DNA of 64,000 nucleotides, taken from the NCBI GenBank assembly GCA_020746105.1, contig CM036619.1, forward strand, positions 53,986,635-54,050,634. Direction: 5' to 3'. The stretch's first letter is position 1. Every line of letters begins with the position of its first letter. The position numbers and the translations under genes are program-made. Shown piece by piece: positions 44,201-55,600 of this stretch. This stretch comes from Trogon surrucura. Its lineage: Eukaryota > Chordata > Aves > Trogoniformes > Trogonidae. The notes beneath the pieces were generated by a model. That model did not search any database, was not told the origin of the DNA, and saw only the letters and a program-made list of their open reading frames with translations.

Positions 44201-47131
44201 AAATCTGTGCAATCACCATAGTTATACTTGTGGGTTTGCAAGCGTGAGCAGCCCACCTTCGACTTTAAAAACACAAATGATCCATCAAATCCTTAAAGGC
44301 CCAAATAGTTCCACAGGGAGTGAAATGCTCTTCATGTTTACCTGCTGTTTTGTGTATCATGTTTATACTATCCCTCTTCAATTAAGATGCAAACCTTTGT
44401 ATCCTGTTCTCTTGTGCTTGGGGCATTCAAAATTCTCCCCTTTGTGGGCTTGTCACTGTCTAAGCACATAACTGAACTCCTGTCGAAGTCCTTCCATCTG
44501 TGGAGAGATTCAGGCCTTTACTCACTCAATCATTTTCATCACAAACAAAGCATCTTTAAGACTTTTAAATTCTGTAGAATGTGTTTGCAACTGTTCTGCA
44601 ATTTCTACAAAGTTAGTGAGGAACCCAGGCAGACCAGCAGACAAGGGCAGCACAATTATGTAAACCTTCTTTCCTCAGGAATCCTGGCTAAAATACCTGA
44701 CCTGGTTCTTCTGTAATGTTATGACTGTAATATTTGAAGGGTCATTCAGTGCCACCAGGCACCCTTTGTTGCCTGCTCCTTACAGGAAAAGCACTCATCT
44801 GTTCCTAAGAGGAAGCTCTGAGCCAAAGCAGCACCTGGCAGTACCAACCTGCCCTGACCCTCTCAAGCCTTTGCTCTTTTTTCTGGCCAAGTCTTATGGT
44901 TACAGCTTCCCTGAGATGGGCCATGAAGACAGAGCACACTAAGTTTTTGGGTTCGTCTCTATTCAACTTTCAGAAAGCTCATGGCTCCTGCTGCTTTCTT
45001 AGCTTTGAGCAAGAGCAGTACATGATATTAAAGAACAGATGAGCGGCCAGCCCAGAGGCAGCTCTGACTGATCACATCTATGAGGGCAGGCTTTCCCCAT
45101 CCCTCTGCCCCACTTTTACTGAAATCCCCAAGTTCCAACGCCATTAGAAGATGTTTCAAAACAACATTAGACACACTCAAGGCCCATCCAAACAAAAAAA
45201 AAAGTACGGCCGTGATTTACAATGCATCAGGCAGTGATTCGTGTAACTGGCTCCCCTGAGAGCTCTTCTGAAGTGTACATGAGTCAACAGACTGACAGCA
45301 AAGCACAATATGCCATCACCAGGCATTCACCAGCAGCCTCACTGTTTCCTCTGCAGCATGTCTCATTCTCCTGTTTCCAGTATATCTCTTTTATATCTCC
45401 CTCTGCCTCTGTCAAAGCAAGTTATACTTTATTAATTTGCAGATCAGGTCCATTCATACTGTAGAAATTAAATTAAGGAGAAGTGCAGTATCTTTGAATA
45501 CTAGCAGAACTAGAAGTTATAGCACTTTGCCTCATGGAAGTTTTTCCTGTACTAGGTCAAAGACTCACTTCCAAACTCTAAGACCATCTAGATACTAAGT
45601 ATGGCTGATTGAGTAATGCTGAGCACCCTACTCAAAGAAACTTAATTGTCCCAGGTTGTCTCGTGTTCATCTATCTCCACCAACACCTGCTTGCTTTTCT
45701 GCTGCCTTAAGGTCCTCCTGACATCAGGCCACCACGTCGTCTTATCTTATTTGTACTGAATTTCACACTTTTGAAGTATAATGGACATTTTTATCAGGGA
45801 CGCTGTCTTTCTGGAACAGCAGTTAACAAGTTGTTTAGGCACTTCAGGAAAAGTGTGCTGTTGAAAATGATCAGTATGATTTTCTTAGCAGTTGTCATGC
45901 ATAACACTGTGTTTTGTGGACATGAAAATCTGAAGTTGGCTTTGAGAGTGAAAAACACTATGGCTATAACAGTGTGTCGTTTCATGAACACTAAGCCTCA
46001 TCTCAGCTAATTACTGAAGCAAGAATGCCACAATGACATGATCGTACTGTTACCAGTGCTCAAAAATTAATTTAGCATGACGTGTGTCACTTGGACAGGA
46101 CTTAAATTTTGGCCAGTCTACAGAGAACTTTTACAGAGGCATCTCATTTCCCAGCAGATGTCGGCACAACACGCACACTATAATGATCGTTTCTGCTAGG
46201 CATTCCATTCACTAAGCCTTCAAAAAATAATATTGTTACCAAACATGCAATATTTATTGTTGTTGTTGCTGTAGTAAGACAACAATGAAGGCTGACAAAA
46301 TACCAATGTCAAGAATTAGTTATGTAACTAACAGTATTGCATGCATGTTTACCCACATATACACAGATGTATGCACTCAGTGCTTAATGTTTTCTTCTAA
46401 GATTTACACCAACAGTGAAGGTTACTACATTGCATATGTATGTTTGTAAGCACATACATATTTGTAAGCCCAGGACACATCCATAGGTATAGAACAGAAA
46501 ATCAGTCTGAAGCGTTCTGAATATTACCATGAGGCAGCAAAAAAGATTATCTAAATGCACTCTGTGTTATTATTCCTTTCCTCTTAGATTGGTAGGATAT
46601 ATACCTGAAATTAAATTTTGTTTTGTTAGCAATATTCATGCTTTCACACCAAGACTATAGCTACATTAACTGTATTACTATGAAATAAGGCAAGAAAGAG
46701 TACAGCACTGTAAGAGAGCAGTGTTCTCTGTGTTTTATTTCCACTCCATAGAACAAACTTTATGTAAATTTCTGCATTTAACAAAATACTGTGTAATACA
46801 ATATCACTAAACACCCTTACTCGGAGTAAATAATAGCTGTCAGAGTTTTAACCTTTATAAAATGTAAAAACCAAACAATTTGAGAAATCCTGTTTTGGAA
46901 GATGACACTACCACCAGATTAATTACCAAGCAATGAGTATTGTTTCTTAGGTAATCCTTATCTCTGTCTCTCTCAAATATGTGGTTAAGTGTCTGTGATA
47001 AAGAATCAGATAAAACTTCAGTTTAAAGAAGCAAGGAAAAAAAAAAGGGCAGGGCGGGCTATATTTATTTCAGCATTTCTGACTTCTGTAACACAGATTG
47101 TAAACCTATGCATTGCATCAACTCTCCCTTT

Positions 47132-47222
47132 TCACAGAATCACAGAATGTCAGGGGTTGCAAGGGATGTCAGAAGATCATCTAGTCCAACTCCCCTGCCA
47201 GAGCAGGATCACACAGAGTAGG
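47132..47222 (-). mobile_element. CR1 LINE 3'-end fragment, about 90 bp
   Basis: On the plus strand the motif TTCACAGAATCACAGAATG is followed by the conserved CR1 3' tail, including GATCATCTAGTCCAACTCCC and CTGCCAGAGCAGGA. This is the same tail that opens the copy at 27157. Only the last 90 bases or so of the element are present, so it is a severely 5'-truncated insertion. Confidence 0.88.
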
Positions 47223-50200
47223 TGACTACATTTAAGACTCCAAAGAAGATAAAAATCAGGAGGACTACCACAAAAATGTTTAATGGATGGTTTGAGCATT
47301 TACACTCTAAAACCATCCAAATGCCCAAATCTTACAAAGGCAAATGCTTAGAATGTACACAGTTTTAGCGACTGTCTGCCATAATGCCATTCACTTTACC
47401 TAAGTTAAGTTTTCTCACACTATTTAAAATTAAGTGTCATCACAGGTCCCATATCATGCCCAGGATGGATGTTCATAAGGTCATTGTGTCTTGAGATCCA
47501 TGAACCCTCGTGTTCACTTCTGAACATCGTGGAAGATTACTTGGTAACATGTTGCCTTAGGTCTTTCAAAACAAACTTGTCTCACGCTGCTTATAGACCG
47601 CCCAGAATAGCCATATCTTTAAGTGCTGTGTTCCAAAAATCCAATCCTGGGGAAGCTCCAGGGTTATAGTTTACTCCTCACTAACACACCATAGTTTAAA
47701 AAAAACACCAAACAAACCAACAAAAGAAAAAAAACCACCACACAACTGAAAACTACAATTCTGTAAGCTGCATCACTTTGCTTCAGCATTCACAAGAAAT
47801 ATCCTGATGTAGAAAAAATACTATTTCTTTCAGCAAACAGTAGCCCTTTCCCTACACCAGGCTGGATCCATCCAAATGGAAGGCTGTCCTAAGAAGTGCT
47901 GGGCTTGATGATCACATGCAGGAAGAGGACACTAACACAGAGAGCAGAAAGCCCCACATAGACTCAGAAATGTCAACACTACTGAACACAGGTAGCACGT
48001 ATTCCTGTTTCCCTCCCCTGCTTAATCCTCCTTTATCTGCAAATCTTCATGATCCGGGTTTTAAAATCAAGTGTCAATATCTGACTTATTTTCCCTAGTA
48101 CAAAAGTACTGTTACGGTAAGAGACCAGAAGCTCTCATCCAGTTGCTGTGATCCTCTGCAAAAAAAAACAACAAAAACTTGACAAAATCAATTTGCTTAG
48201 ACTGTAGCGCTCTCGCCTTGTCTCCTAGTGTTCACACCTGGGTAGGCCACATGCAGGTTTAGCGGATCCTCCTTGGTGCCCTGAACCGTAACTGCAGAAA
48301 GACATAGTCCCATCACAACATGCATTTGCCTTCATAAGACGAGGGCCTCAGGCTATGCCTAGGATTTTACAGAAAGGTAGGCAACAGCCATTAGCTATCA
48401 CTTTTAAAAGCTTACACGCCTTTTTCAGCAGTGAAAACTTAATTCTTTTCTTTAATCCTCAAACGTCCTTTTCATGGCTTAGGCCAGGTGGAAATATCAG
48501 CTCACCAGTATCACCTACAAGATAGATGCAGTAGTCCCTAATTTAACACATTTTCTCCTTTAGGCTGGGCCTCTCAAGAAGGCACTGAATCTATTCAGCT
48601 GAGTACTGTGTACCTAAATGCTCACTAAATAAAATAACATTGATAGCTTGCTTATATGTTCAACTGACGAAGCTGTGCCATAATGCTATAAATTTGATCG
48701 GTCACTCAAAATCTTTGTAACACATCTACAATATTGAAAGAATATTCTTTTTGTTCTTAAATATGTGAAAACTACAGCCAATTTAGAATAACGTAAGCAT
48801 AAATTTTGAACTATAAAACACCAAACATTAATAAAACGATCACAGCAGCAAAAATAAAAAAAAAAAACAGATGCAATATCTACAAAAGTACAAAGCTGAC
48901 AACTTTAAAAATAAAACTCCCAGCCTATATTCAGAGCAGGTACAGCACAGAGAACAGTGAAAGCTTTTCTAAATTCAGTATACAGTGTTTAATTGTGGCC
49001 TGTCGTAAAATCCCACTATTTCTTAACTAGTCTGCATCCTTTTCAATCTTTTTTGAACATGAGGTTATATATCTGAATAGTTTTTCCTACGCTATTATAC
49101 CTAATAAATTACATCCATATTTATATTCTGCTAAAAAGGCATGGAAAATCTACAGTCCCAGAAGGCATTCGTATTTCCCACATAATCCTTCCACCCTGAT
49201 GACAGGGAACGGCAATAGTGTCTTTAAACAAGAACTTTCTACTTCCCAAAGTGTTAAGATTGTGGTACCATCACTTCCTTAGTTCAAAGGCACAAGTATT
49301 CCAAGGTAGGAATTTTTTTTATAAAGAAAACAAGTTATTTGTTGTTATACCAAAAAATATTTAGTGTAACAATAAGTAGTATATTTCATTCTTTATGATG
49401 CATTTTTTGTCCTTCTCCAAGTCAAATTTAACCTTGTCTCATAAGGACAGAAATAACTTTAAAGATAATGTTCCTGAAATATAGTTCTTAAAAAACAAAA
49501 CAAACTTTTACTGTAGACTCAACTAAGCAAATACTTGGCTGACCATTAAGTTATTTTGTTCAGAGTAGACTACACTGATCAGAATAAAAGCGTCCAGACA
49601 TAGTTATTCAGAATGAGTTATTTAATTTTATATTAATATGTTGCCCTGAAAAAAAAGTATCAGTTACTGAGTAGACATCTCTTAGGCTTTGGTTTTGTTG
49701 CTTTATAGGGCGATTTTTGTACAGTTAAGATATAATTTGCTGGTGCAAAACCTTAAGTGGAGATAGACATTCTAGTATTGAGCTAGACAAGGTCAGCTAA
49801 GCAAGGTCATTCTTGCTTAGGGTGCCTCACAGTAAACCTCTTGCCTTGTCTTCACTAATCAGTCTGTGGTAAAAGCAAGTTAGACATCCCACAGTTAAAA
49901 CAAAACAAAAACACTAAACCCACTTTGTGTTCGGTTTTTCGCTCAGCCATACCCACTTTACTTGCTTATTACAGTAAGCAAAACCTGACTGCATAAATGG
50001 CAATCATTGCACCCACAGTTTCAAATTTCAGGAAAGAGGGATCTGTTTCCTTGCATGCCCCGAGTTCTTGAGCTAAGCTGAGACTGTCAACGGTCATGTC
50101 ATTCGTCATACTGATTTTGACAGGCTCGCTTGTGTGCCACAAAAGAAAACAGAGCCAGAGCCCTCCCTCTTAAGACAAGTGGACAAAGCAGTTATGAGAT

Positions 50201-50990
50201 GTGCCTGTGGTGAGCAAAAATTACCATGTCTGGTAACTGGAAGGAATACATGAGGTCTGTGCCTTGTCAAACTTGTACCTTTAAGTTAAAACTTGAAAGT
50301 GAACACTACTATTCAAAACAAGATTAAACCTACAATTCACTATATTTTTATATTTAATTTTACACCGTGGTCTGGCTTCAAACTATGGAGAAGAAATTGC
50401 TTTTACACGATTGCAAGTTCAGAACACATTCCCCAGAGTAGCTACATAACTTTCAGTCTCAGTGTGATTACACCACTTGTGAAGTTTCTGCACTGTCTTA
50501 TAATCATAACTAACATTACTGTATATATTTAAGTTATCCTTACAGTAATCATAATAATCTATTTCCATATGCTGATGTACTGAGGGACAGACATGGGGGA
50601 GGACCATGTGGAGATGAGGGAGCATGTACTGGCACAGAGAAGAGTTGAAGGAGGCCCCAGAGAAAGACGGCACCTGCTAAAGTCGTTGCTCCCTTTGCCA
50701 GAAAATATCTGAAAACCCCAGTGGCAAGCACGGCTCATTCCAGCCACTGATCCTCATCAGGAATGACAACTACTGCCCGTTACCTGCAGTCTATACTAAA
50801 CTCCATGCACAGCACCAAAAACTTGCAAACCTGATGCTATTCCAGACACAAGTCAGTGTTACCCTGCATAAGGAATTCCTGGGGCTTTTGCTCTTGTTTG
50901 GTCTTCAATAACCACAAGAACGTGCACACAAAAAAACCAAAAAAAGTGGAAAGCTTGTTCAAGTTGCAGAGGCTGTTATGCAGAAGTTCT
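47223..50990. other. Intergenic sequence, A-rich, nothing recognised
   Basis: AT-rich DNA with A-rich low-complexity stretches (for example near 47698-47740 and 48835-48870). No exon, RNA gene or transposon was recognised. Confidence 0.55.
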
Positions 50991-50999
50991 GAAATCACA

Positions 51000-52875
51000 G
51001 TCATATAATAGTTTAGGTTGGAAAGGACCTTTAAATGTCATCTACTGCAACCACCCTGCAGTGAGGAGAAACATCTTTAACTAGATCAGGTTTCTTAGAG
51101 CCCCGTCCAACCCGACTTTAAATGTTTCCAGGGATGACGCTTCTACCACCTCTCTGAGCAACCTGTGTCAGTGTTTCAGCACTCTCATCATAAAAGATTT
51201 CTTCCCGATATCTAGTCTGTATCTACCCTCATTCAGTTTAAAACCATCACCCTTTTTCCTACCGCAAGAGGCCCTGCTAAAAATCATTGTCTCCATCTTT
51301 TCTAGAAGCTCCATTTAAGTACTGGAAGGCCACTATGAAGGCTCTCCAGAGCCTTCTCTTCTCCAGGCTGAACAGCCCCTACTCTCTCTGCCTTTCTTCA
51401 TAGAGAAGGCACTCCACCCTTCTGATCTGTGGCTCTCTTCTGGACCTGCTCCAACAGGTGTAAGTCTTTCCTGTGCTGGGGATGCCAGAGCTGGACACAG
51501 CACTGCAAGCAGGGTCTCACCAGTGCAGAAGGGGCAAATCACCTCCCTTGACCTGCTTCTTTTGATGCAGCCCAGGATACAGCTGGCTGTGAGTGCACAT
51601 CACTGGCTCATGCTCAGCTTTTCATCCACCCATACTCTCAAGTCCTTCTCTGCAGGGCTAGTCTCTCTCCCCTTTATCTCCCAGCCTGTACTGATATTAG
51701 GGGTTGCCCTGACCCAGGTGCAAGACCTTGCACTTGGCCTTGTTGAGCCCTCATGAGGTTCACAGGGGCTCACTTCTGATGTTTGTCCAGATCCCTCTGG
51801 ATAGCATCGCATCTCTCAGGCATGTAAACCACACCACTCAACTTAGTGTCATCTGCAAATTTGCTGAGGGTGCACTTAATCCCCCTGTCCACGTAACTGA
51901 TGAAAATATGGAACAGTACTGGTCCTAGTACAGACCCCTGAGGGACAGTACTTGTCACCAATCTCCATCTGGACATCAAGCTGTTGACTACAGTCCATCC
52001 ATCAAATCTTTATCTCTCCAGTTTAGAGAAAAGGATGTTGTGGGGTACCATGTCAAATACCTTACAGAAATATAGATAGATGACACCCATAGTTCTTCCC
52101 TTGTCCACCGATCTAGTCAGTCACTCCATCATAGAAGGCCACTAGGTTGGTCAGGCAGAACTTGCTCTTGGTGAAGCTGTGCTGGCTGTCTCAAATCATC
52201 TCCCTGTCCTCCATGTGCCTTAGCATTGCTTCTAGGAGGCATTCCTCTAGGCATAAAGGTGAGGCTGACAGGTTAGTAGTTCTCACAGTCTTCCTTTATA
52301 CCCTTTTTAAAAATGGCTGCAATATTTCCTTCTTCCCAGTCACCAGACTTCACCAGACTGCCATGACCTTTCAAATATCACTGAGAGTGGCCTGACAACT
52401 ACATCATGGAATTCCCTCAGGATTCTGGGATGCATCTCATCAGGTCCCATAGACTTATGTAGGTTCAGATTCCTCAGGTGGTCACAAACCTGATCTTCCC
52501 TTATAGTGGGAGAGACTTTGCTCCCCTAGTCCCTGTCTTTTGGTCTATCCACTTGAGGGGTGTTGGAAGAGAGGCTGCCAGCGAAGACTGAGGCAAAAAA
52601 GTTGCTGAGTACCTCAGCCTTCTTGTCTGGTGCTGCCAACTTGCCAGGCTTGCTCATTAGGGAGGTGCACTTTCTCTGACCTTCCTTTTCTGGCTGACAC
52701 ACCTGCAGAAGCCCTTATTATTCTTTGCCACCCTCACCAGGTTCAGCTCCAGCTGCGCCTTGGCCTTCCTAAACCGATTCCTGCACAAATGGGCTCCCAA
52801 CTCCTCCTGTTTGTTGCCTATGCTGCCTGCATTGGTGTAGAGGCCCTTCAGCTGAGCTGCCAGCTGTGTCACCTC
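51000..52875 (-). pseudogene. CR1 ORF2 remnant: reverse transcriptase with most of the endonuclease missing
   Basis: Near 52872 the minus strand reads AQLKGLYTNAGSIGNKQEE, which matches my memory of the conserved start of CR1 ORF2 and its apurinic-type endonuclease. Within a few codons it passes directly into NRFRKAKAQLELNLVRVAKN, a segment normally located after the endonuclease and before the RT domain. About 200 residues therefore appear deleted around 52795. Downstream come RT blocks with FADD at 51848-51859. Multiple frameshifts and stops prevent translation. Confidence 0.75.
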
Positions 52876-53111
52876 TTAGAGGAACGCCCTCTATTCCTTT
52901 GAGGTACTTCACCTGTGTTTCCCTATTCCTCCTTTTATCTCAGGAGCCCCTGGCTCACCTCCATAAGACTTCAAGTCTGCTGCAGTGTCCCCAGCACATC
53001 TCAGAGCAATGGGCTGAGGGCCTTCACTAGCACCCTGTCCCTCTAATCTCGGCTTGTCATCCCATAGCTTGTTACAGGCAAGCCTGATACTATCTTCCGC
53101 TTCCTTCAAGT

Positions 53112-53829
53112 CTAGTCTAAAGCTCTGCCACTGAGCCTCACAAGCTCCTGAGAAAAGACCCTCTTCCCTCTTTTTGAAAGGCGAGTCCCATCTGATGCCA
53201 GCAAACTTGGTGCCACGCAGGCCATCCTATCATCAAAACCCCCCAAAACTGTGGTGGCCACTCCAGCCATGGAGCCATATATTAATAGACTGGGTTCATC
53301 TGTTTCTTCCAATGTTGCTGCCTGAAACTGAAAGAGGAAAACATAACCTGTGCTCCACGTTCCCCCACCAATCATTCCAAGGCCCTGAAGCCTCTTCTGA
53401 TTGCTCTTGGACTACACATTGCCACCTATACGGAGGAGCTGTAACGTCTAAGGGCTGTACCAAGCTAGGATGTTTCCTAGTGATGTTCTTAACTCAGGCC
53501 ACAGGGAAGCAGCAGACTTCCTTAAGAAGAGGGTCCGTCCAGCATATCGGACCCTCTGTTCCCCTCAGGAGTTGCCTACAACTCTAACCAGTCTTTTCTT
53601 CCTTGTGAAGGTGGTTGTGATGAGGGGCGTAGGCCTTTCTGACCTTGGCAACACCTCTGGTATAGATGGACTGTCATCCACATCACCCATCAACCGTCCT
53701 TCTACACCCAGAGCCTCATACCTCTTGCAGAGAGGCAGCTGGGAGGGTAAGGTGGGCAACAAGGGGGTTTGCCTGCTGCTCCGAATGTGGACGTGCCTCC
53801 ATTCATTCCTTCTCTTTAAGCTATAGCCT
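53112..53829 (-). pseudogene. CR1 ORF1 remnant: SGNH/GDSL esterase-like domain
   Basis: CR1-clade ORF1 proteins often carry an esterase domain. Minus-strand frames here show the segment RLVRVVGNS followed by LLRGTEGPICWTDPLL around 53520-53580, at the place of the usual G-D-S nucleophile block, and SDGTRLSKRGKRVFSQEL near 53112-53200, at the place of the catalytic D-G-x-H block. The aspartate of GDS is Asn and the catalytic His is Arg. In-frame stops, including a TGA near 53495, break the frame. Assignment relies on motif memory, not a search. Confidence 0.65.
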
Positions 53830-54615
53830 TGTCCTGGTTTGAGCTAAACAGGACCAGTTCTGTTCAGTAATTTTTGCTTCTCAGCTCAGTCTCTTCTTAA
53901 AGGCTGCACTTTCTGAAGTTAGCAGCATGTTTCTGCAGACAGTGTCTGCTACTGGCAGTGATAACACCTGACGTTTACAGTTCCTGACTGGTATTGGTAT
54001 GCAGAAAGGCTCTTGCTTATATTTATTCCTACAGTGACCAAGGCCACTGCTGGCTCTTGTGTGCCACGCTGGGGCTGCCAGCAAGTAAAAGGGGTCACAA
54101 GGAAGTAAAAAGTTGCACCCCTGGGGAGTAATAGACAGGACAGGTGACCAACAAGAGTATTCCATTCTATATCTGTCATACTCAGTATAAAACTGAGGGA
54201 TCAGGGGGTGTTAGGTCGTCTTCTTCTCTTTTCTCTTCTGCAATGGCCACTGCCCAGGGAGGACTCCATCCGATCTTCTGCCTTTGATCCCGAGTTCCTG
54301 AATCCAGCTCCCTTCATCCAGCTCCCCTGTGCTGCTGAGCCTGGGGCTTCCCCAGCACTGCCTGCTCTGCAGCATCAGTGGGGATTGCTGGGGGGGGGGC
54401 AGGGAGACAAGTCAGGTTAGATATTGAATTTGTATATATGTATATAGTTCACTATTTTTATTATTTCCTTATTCATTAAAGTTGGTTTAGTTTTCTTTTT
54501 CCAGTTCCTAAGTCTCTCTGCCTCATTCCCTTTTCCTTCCCGTTTGGGGAGGGAGAGAGGGCTTGACAGTGCCTGTCTGTGTTTAGTGGCCAGCCCAGCC
54601 CTAATCTGCGACACA
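53830..54615 (+). mobile_element. Endogenous retrovirus LTR, ERVL-like, plus orientation
   Basis: The element begins TGTCCTGGTTTGAGCTAAAC and ends GCGACACA, with the TG...CA ends expected of an LTR (786 bases). Internal order fits U3-R-U5: a CAGGACAGGTGACC-like U3 block, a TATA-like TATAAAA at 54186-54192, a poly(A) signal ATTAAA at 54475-54480 followed by T-rich sequence, then U5. The start and overall layout resemble widespread avian ERVL LTRs that begin TGTCCTGGTTT. It is immediately followed by a primer-binding-site-like sequence, so it is a 5' LTR. No gag, pol or env coding sequence remains. Confidence 0.82.
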
Positions 54616-54860
54616 TTTCTTGGCTCCCAACATGGACAGGCCTGCAGCCTGACAGGAGGAGGATATCGGATCACCTTGATCTTTTTTTCTGGTGGGTGCT
54701 CCTGTTTTTGTCTCAGGGAGGGCAGAGCACAGTTCGATCAGTCTATCTCAGTCTCCCTGATGCTCCCTAACCTTTCTGCTTCTTCTGACACTAGGCTGAG
54801 CAGATCATCCACCTGGTCAGATCACACACAGCTGTTCCCACTGCTGCCATCCATATCTTA
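54616..54860 (+). mobile_element. Retroviral primer-binding site and truncated leader
   Basis: Five bases after the LTR end, TGGCTCCCAACATGGACA (54621-54638) has the TGG start and position of a tRNA primer-binding site. The next 200 or so bases look like the untranslated leader. Recognisable retroviral sequence then ends with no gag start, and a different repeat follows. The tRNA species was not determined. Confidence 0.6.
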
Positions 54861-54929
54861 GGCTTCTCTTCATGACTTTGATTTACCTTTTTTGCCCTTG
54901 CACAAAGGTGGCAAAGTGAGCTCTAATTA

Positions 54930-55600
54930 TGGAAGCACAGCTGGTTGGCATAATTTATTTAGATTTCCAAAAGGTTTCTGACAATGTTCCATGCAAAGAG
55001 CTACTGGAGAAACTACAAATATGCTAGGGGGAACTCAGTCCAATGAGAGAGGGAAAAATAGGGACAGGTAAAGAATAGCAAGGTGCCAGACTGAGTCTGC
55101 AGCTCTCAGCTCTCAAAAATGTATTTAGGAAAAGGGAGATTTGTGAATAACTTCAGTGTAACTTCTGTTACATGAATGAACAGTGCAATGGCAAAAGAAG
55201 TTTAGCAATGAGATGAATATGAAACCATGCACAAGAGAACATTCAAACAAGCTATATAACCTCCAAAGTTGATAGAGTACCATGCTCAGTATGTACCAGC
55301 AGCCAGAGATAAAGCCTAACACGGTGGATTCCATAAGAAATAGGACAGGGAGTAATACAAAATACATATATATTGTAATCAGAGGCACAGCCTTGCTTAG
55401 AATACTGCATGCAGCATAAGTCACCTTAACTGAAAAATTGAATATTGTAGGACTAAATAGACTTGACAGAGAACCAAGGCAATGATCAAATGCTGGGAGT
55501 AATTCTCATGGGAAAAGAGACTGACAAGAGTGAAAAAATTTATCTCAGAAAGCAGACACAAGGAAAGTATATCATGAATGGTACAAAGAAGTTAAAAAAA
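54930..55600 (+). mobile_element. Degraded LINE (CR1/L2-like) reverse transcriptase remnant
   Basis: Near 54930-55020 the plus strand reads QLVGIIYLDFQKVSDNVPCK, which aligns by eye with the RT block LDFxKAFDxVPH of CR1/L2-type LINEs, and then hits a TAG. Around 55390-55500 further weakly LINE-like text appears (an ILHAA-type block, then segments resembling the region after the RT palm). Many stops and frameshifts indicate an ancient copy. Family and borders are uncertain. Confidence 0.5.

Larger units (their letters stand above)
28089..47130. other. Large intergenic interval, no gene recognised
   Basis: About 19 kb of mainly AT-rich DNA without a supported coding exon, RNA gene or clear mobile element. 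Open frames up to about 150 codons occur on both strands but none resembles a known protein. Minor structures are a T-rich run near 28178-28190, a perfect 13-base tandem duplication at 35719-35744 and a (TTG)n microsatellite at 38200-38221. Conserved distal regulatory elements could lie here but cannot be recognised without cross-species alignment. Confidence 0.55.
50992..53829 (-). mobile_element. CR1 LINE, about 2.8 kb, minus strand, with ORF1 and ORF2 remnants
   Basis: The 3' end is near 50992 (degraded terminal octamers TCACAGTCATATAATAG, then the CR1 tail). Going rightward the minus strand reads, in reverse, ORF2 reverse transcriptase (FADD at 51848-51859; [11 protein letters not shown] near 51940), the RT N-terminal part, a start-of-ORF2 block near 52800-52870, and then an ORF1 esterase-like domain up to the LTR at 53830. 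Frameshifts and stops are frequent, so the copy is dead and older than the one at 27157. It is the longest CR1 in the window, and its right edge coincides with the beginning of the LTR. Confidence 0.9.

Noticed and set aside
52630-53826. Plus-strand frames of 90-137 codons in the 52.6-53.8 kb region
   Set aside because: They are antisense to CR1 ORF1/ORF2 remnants.
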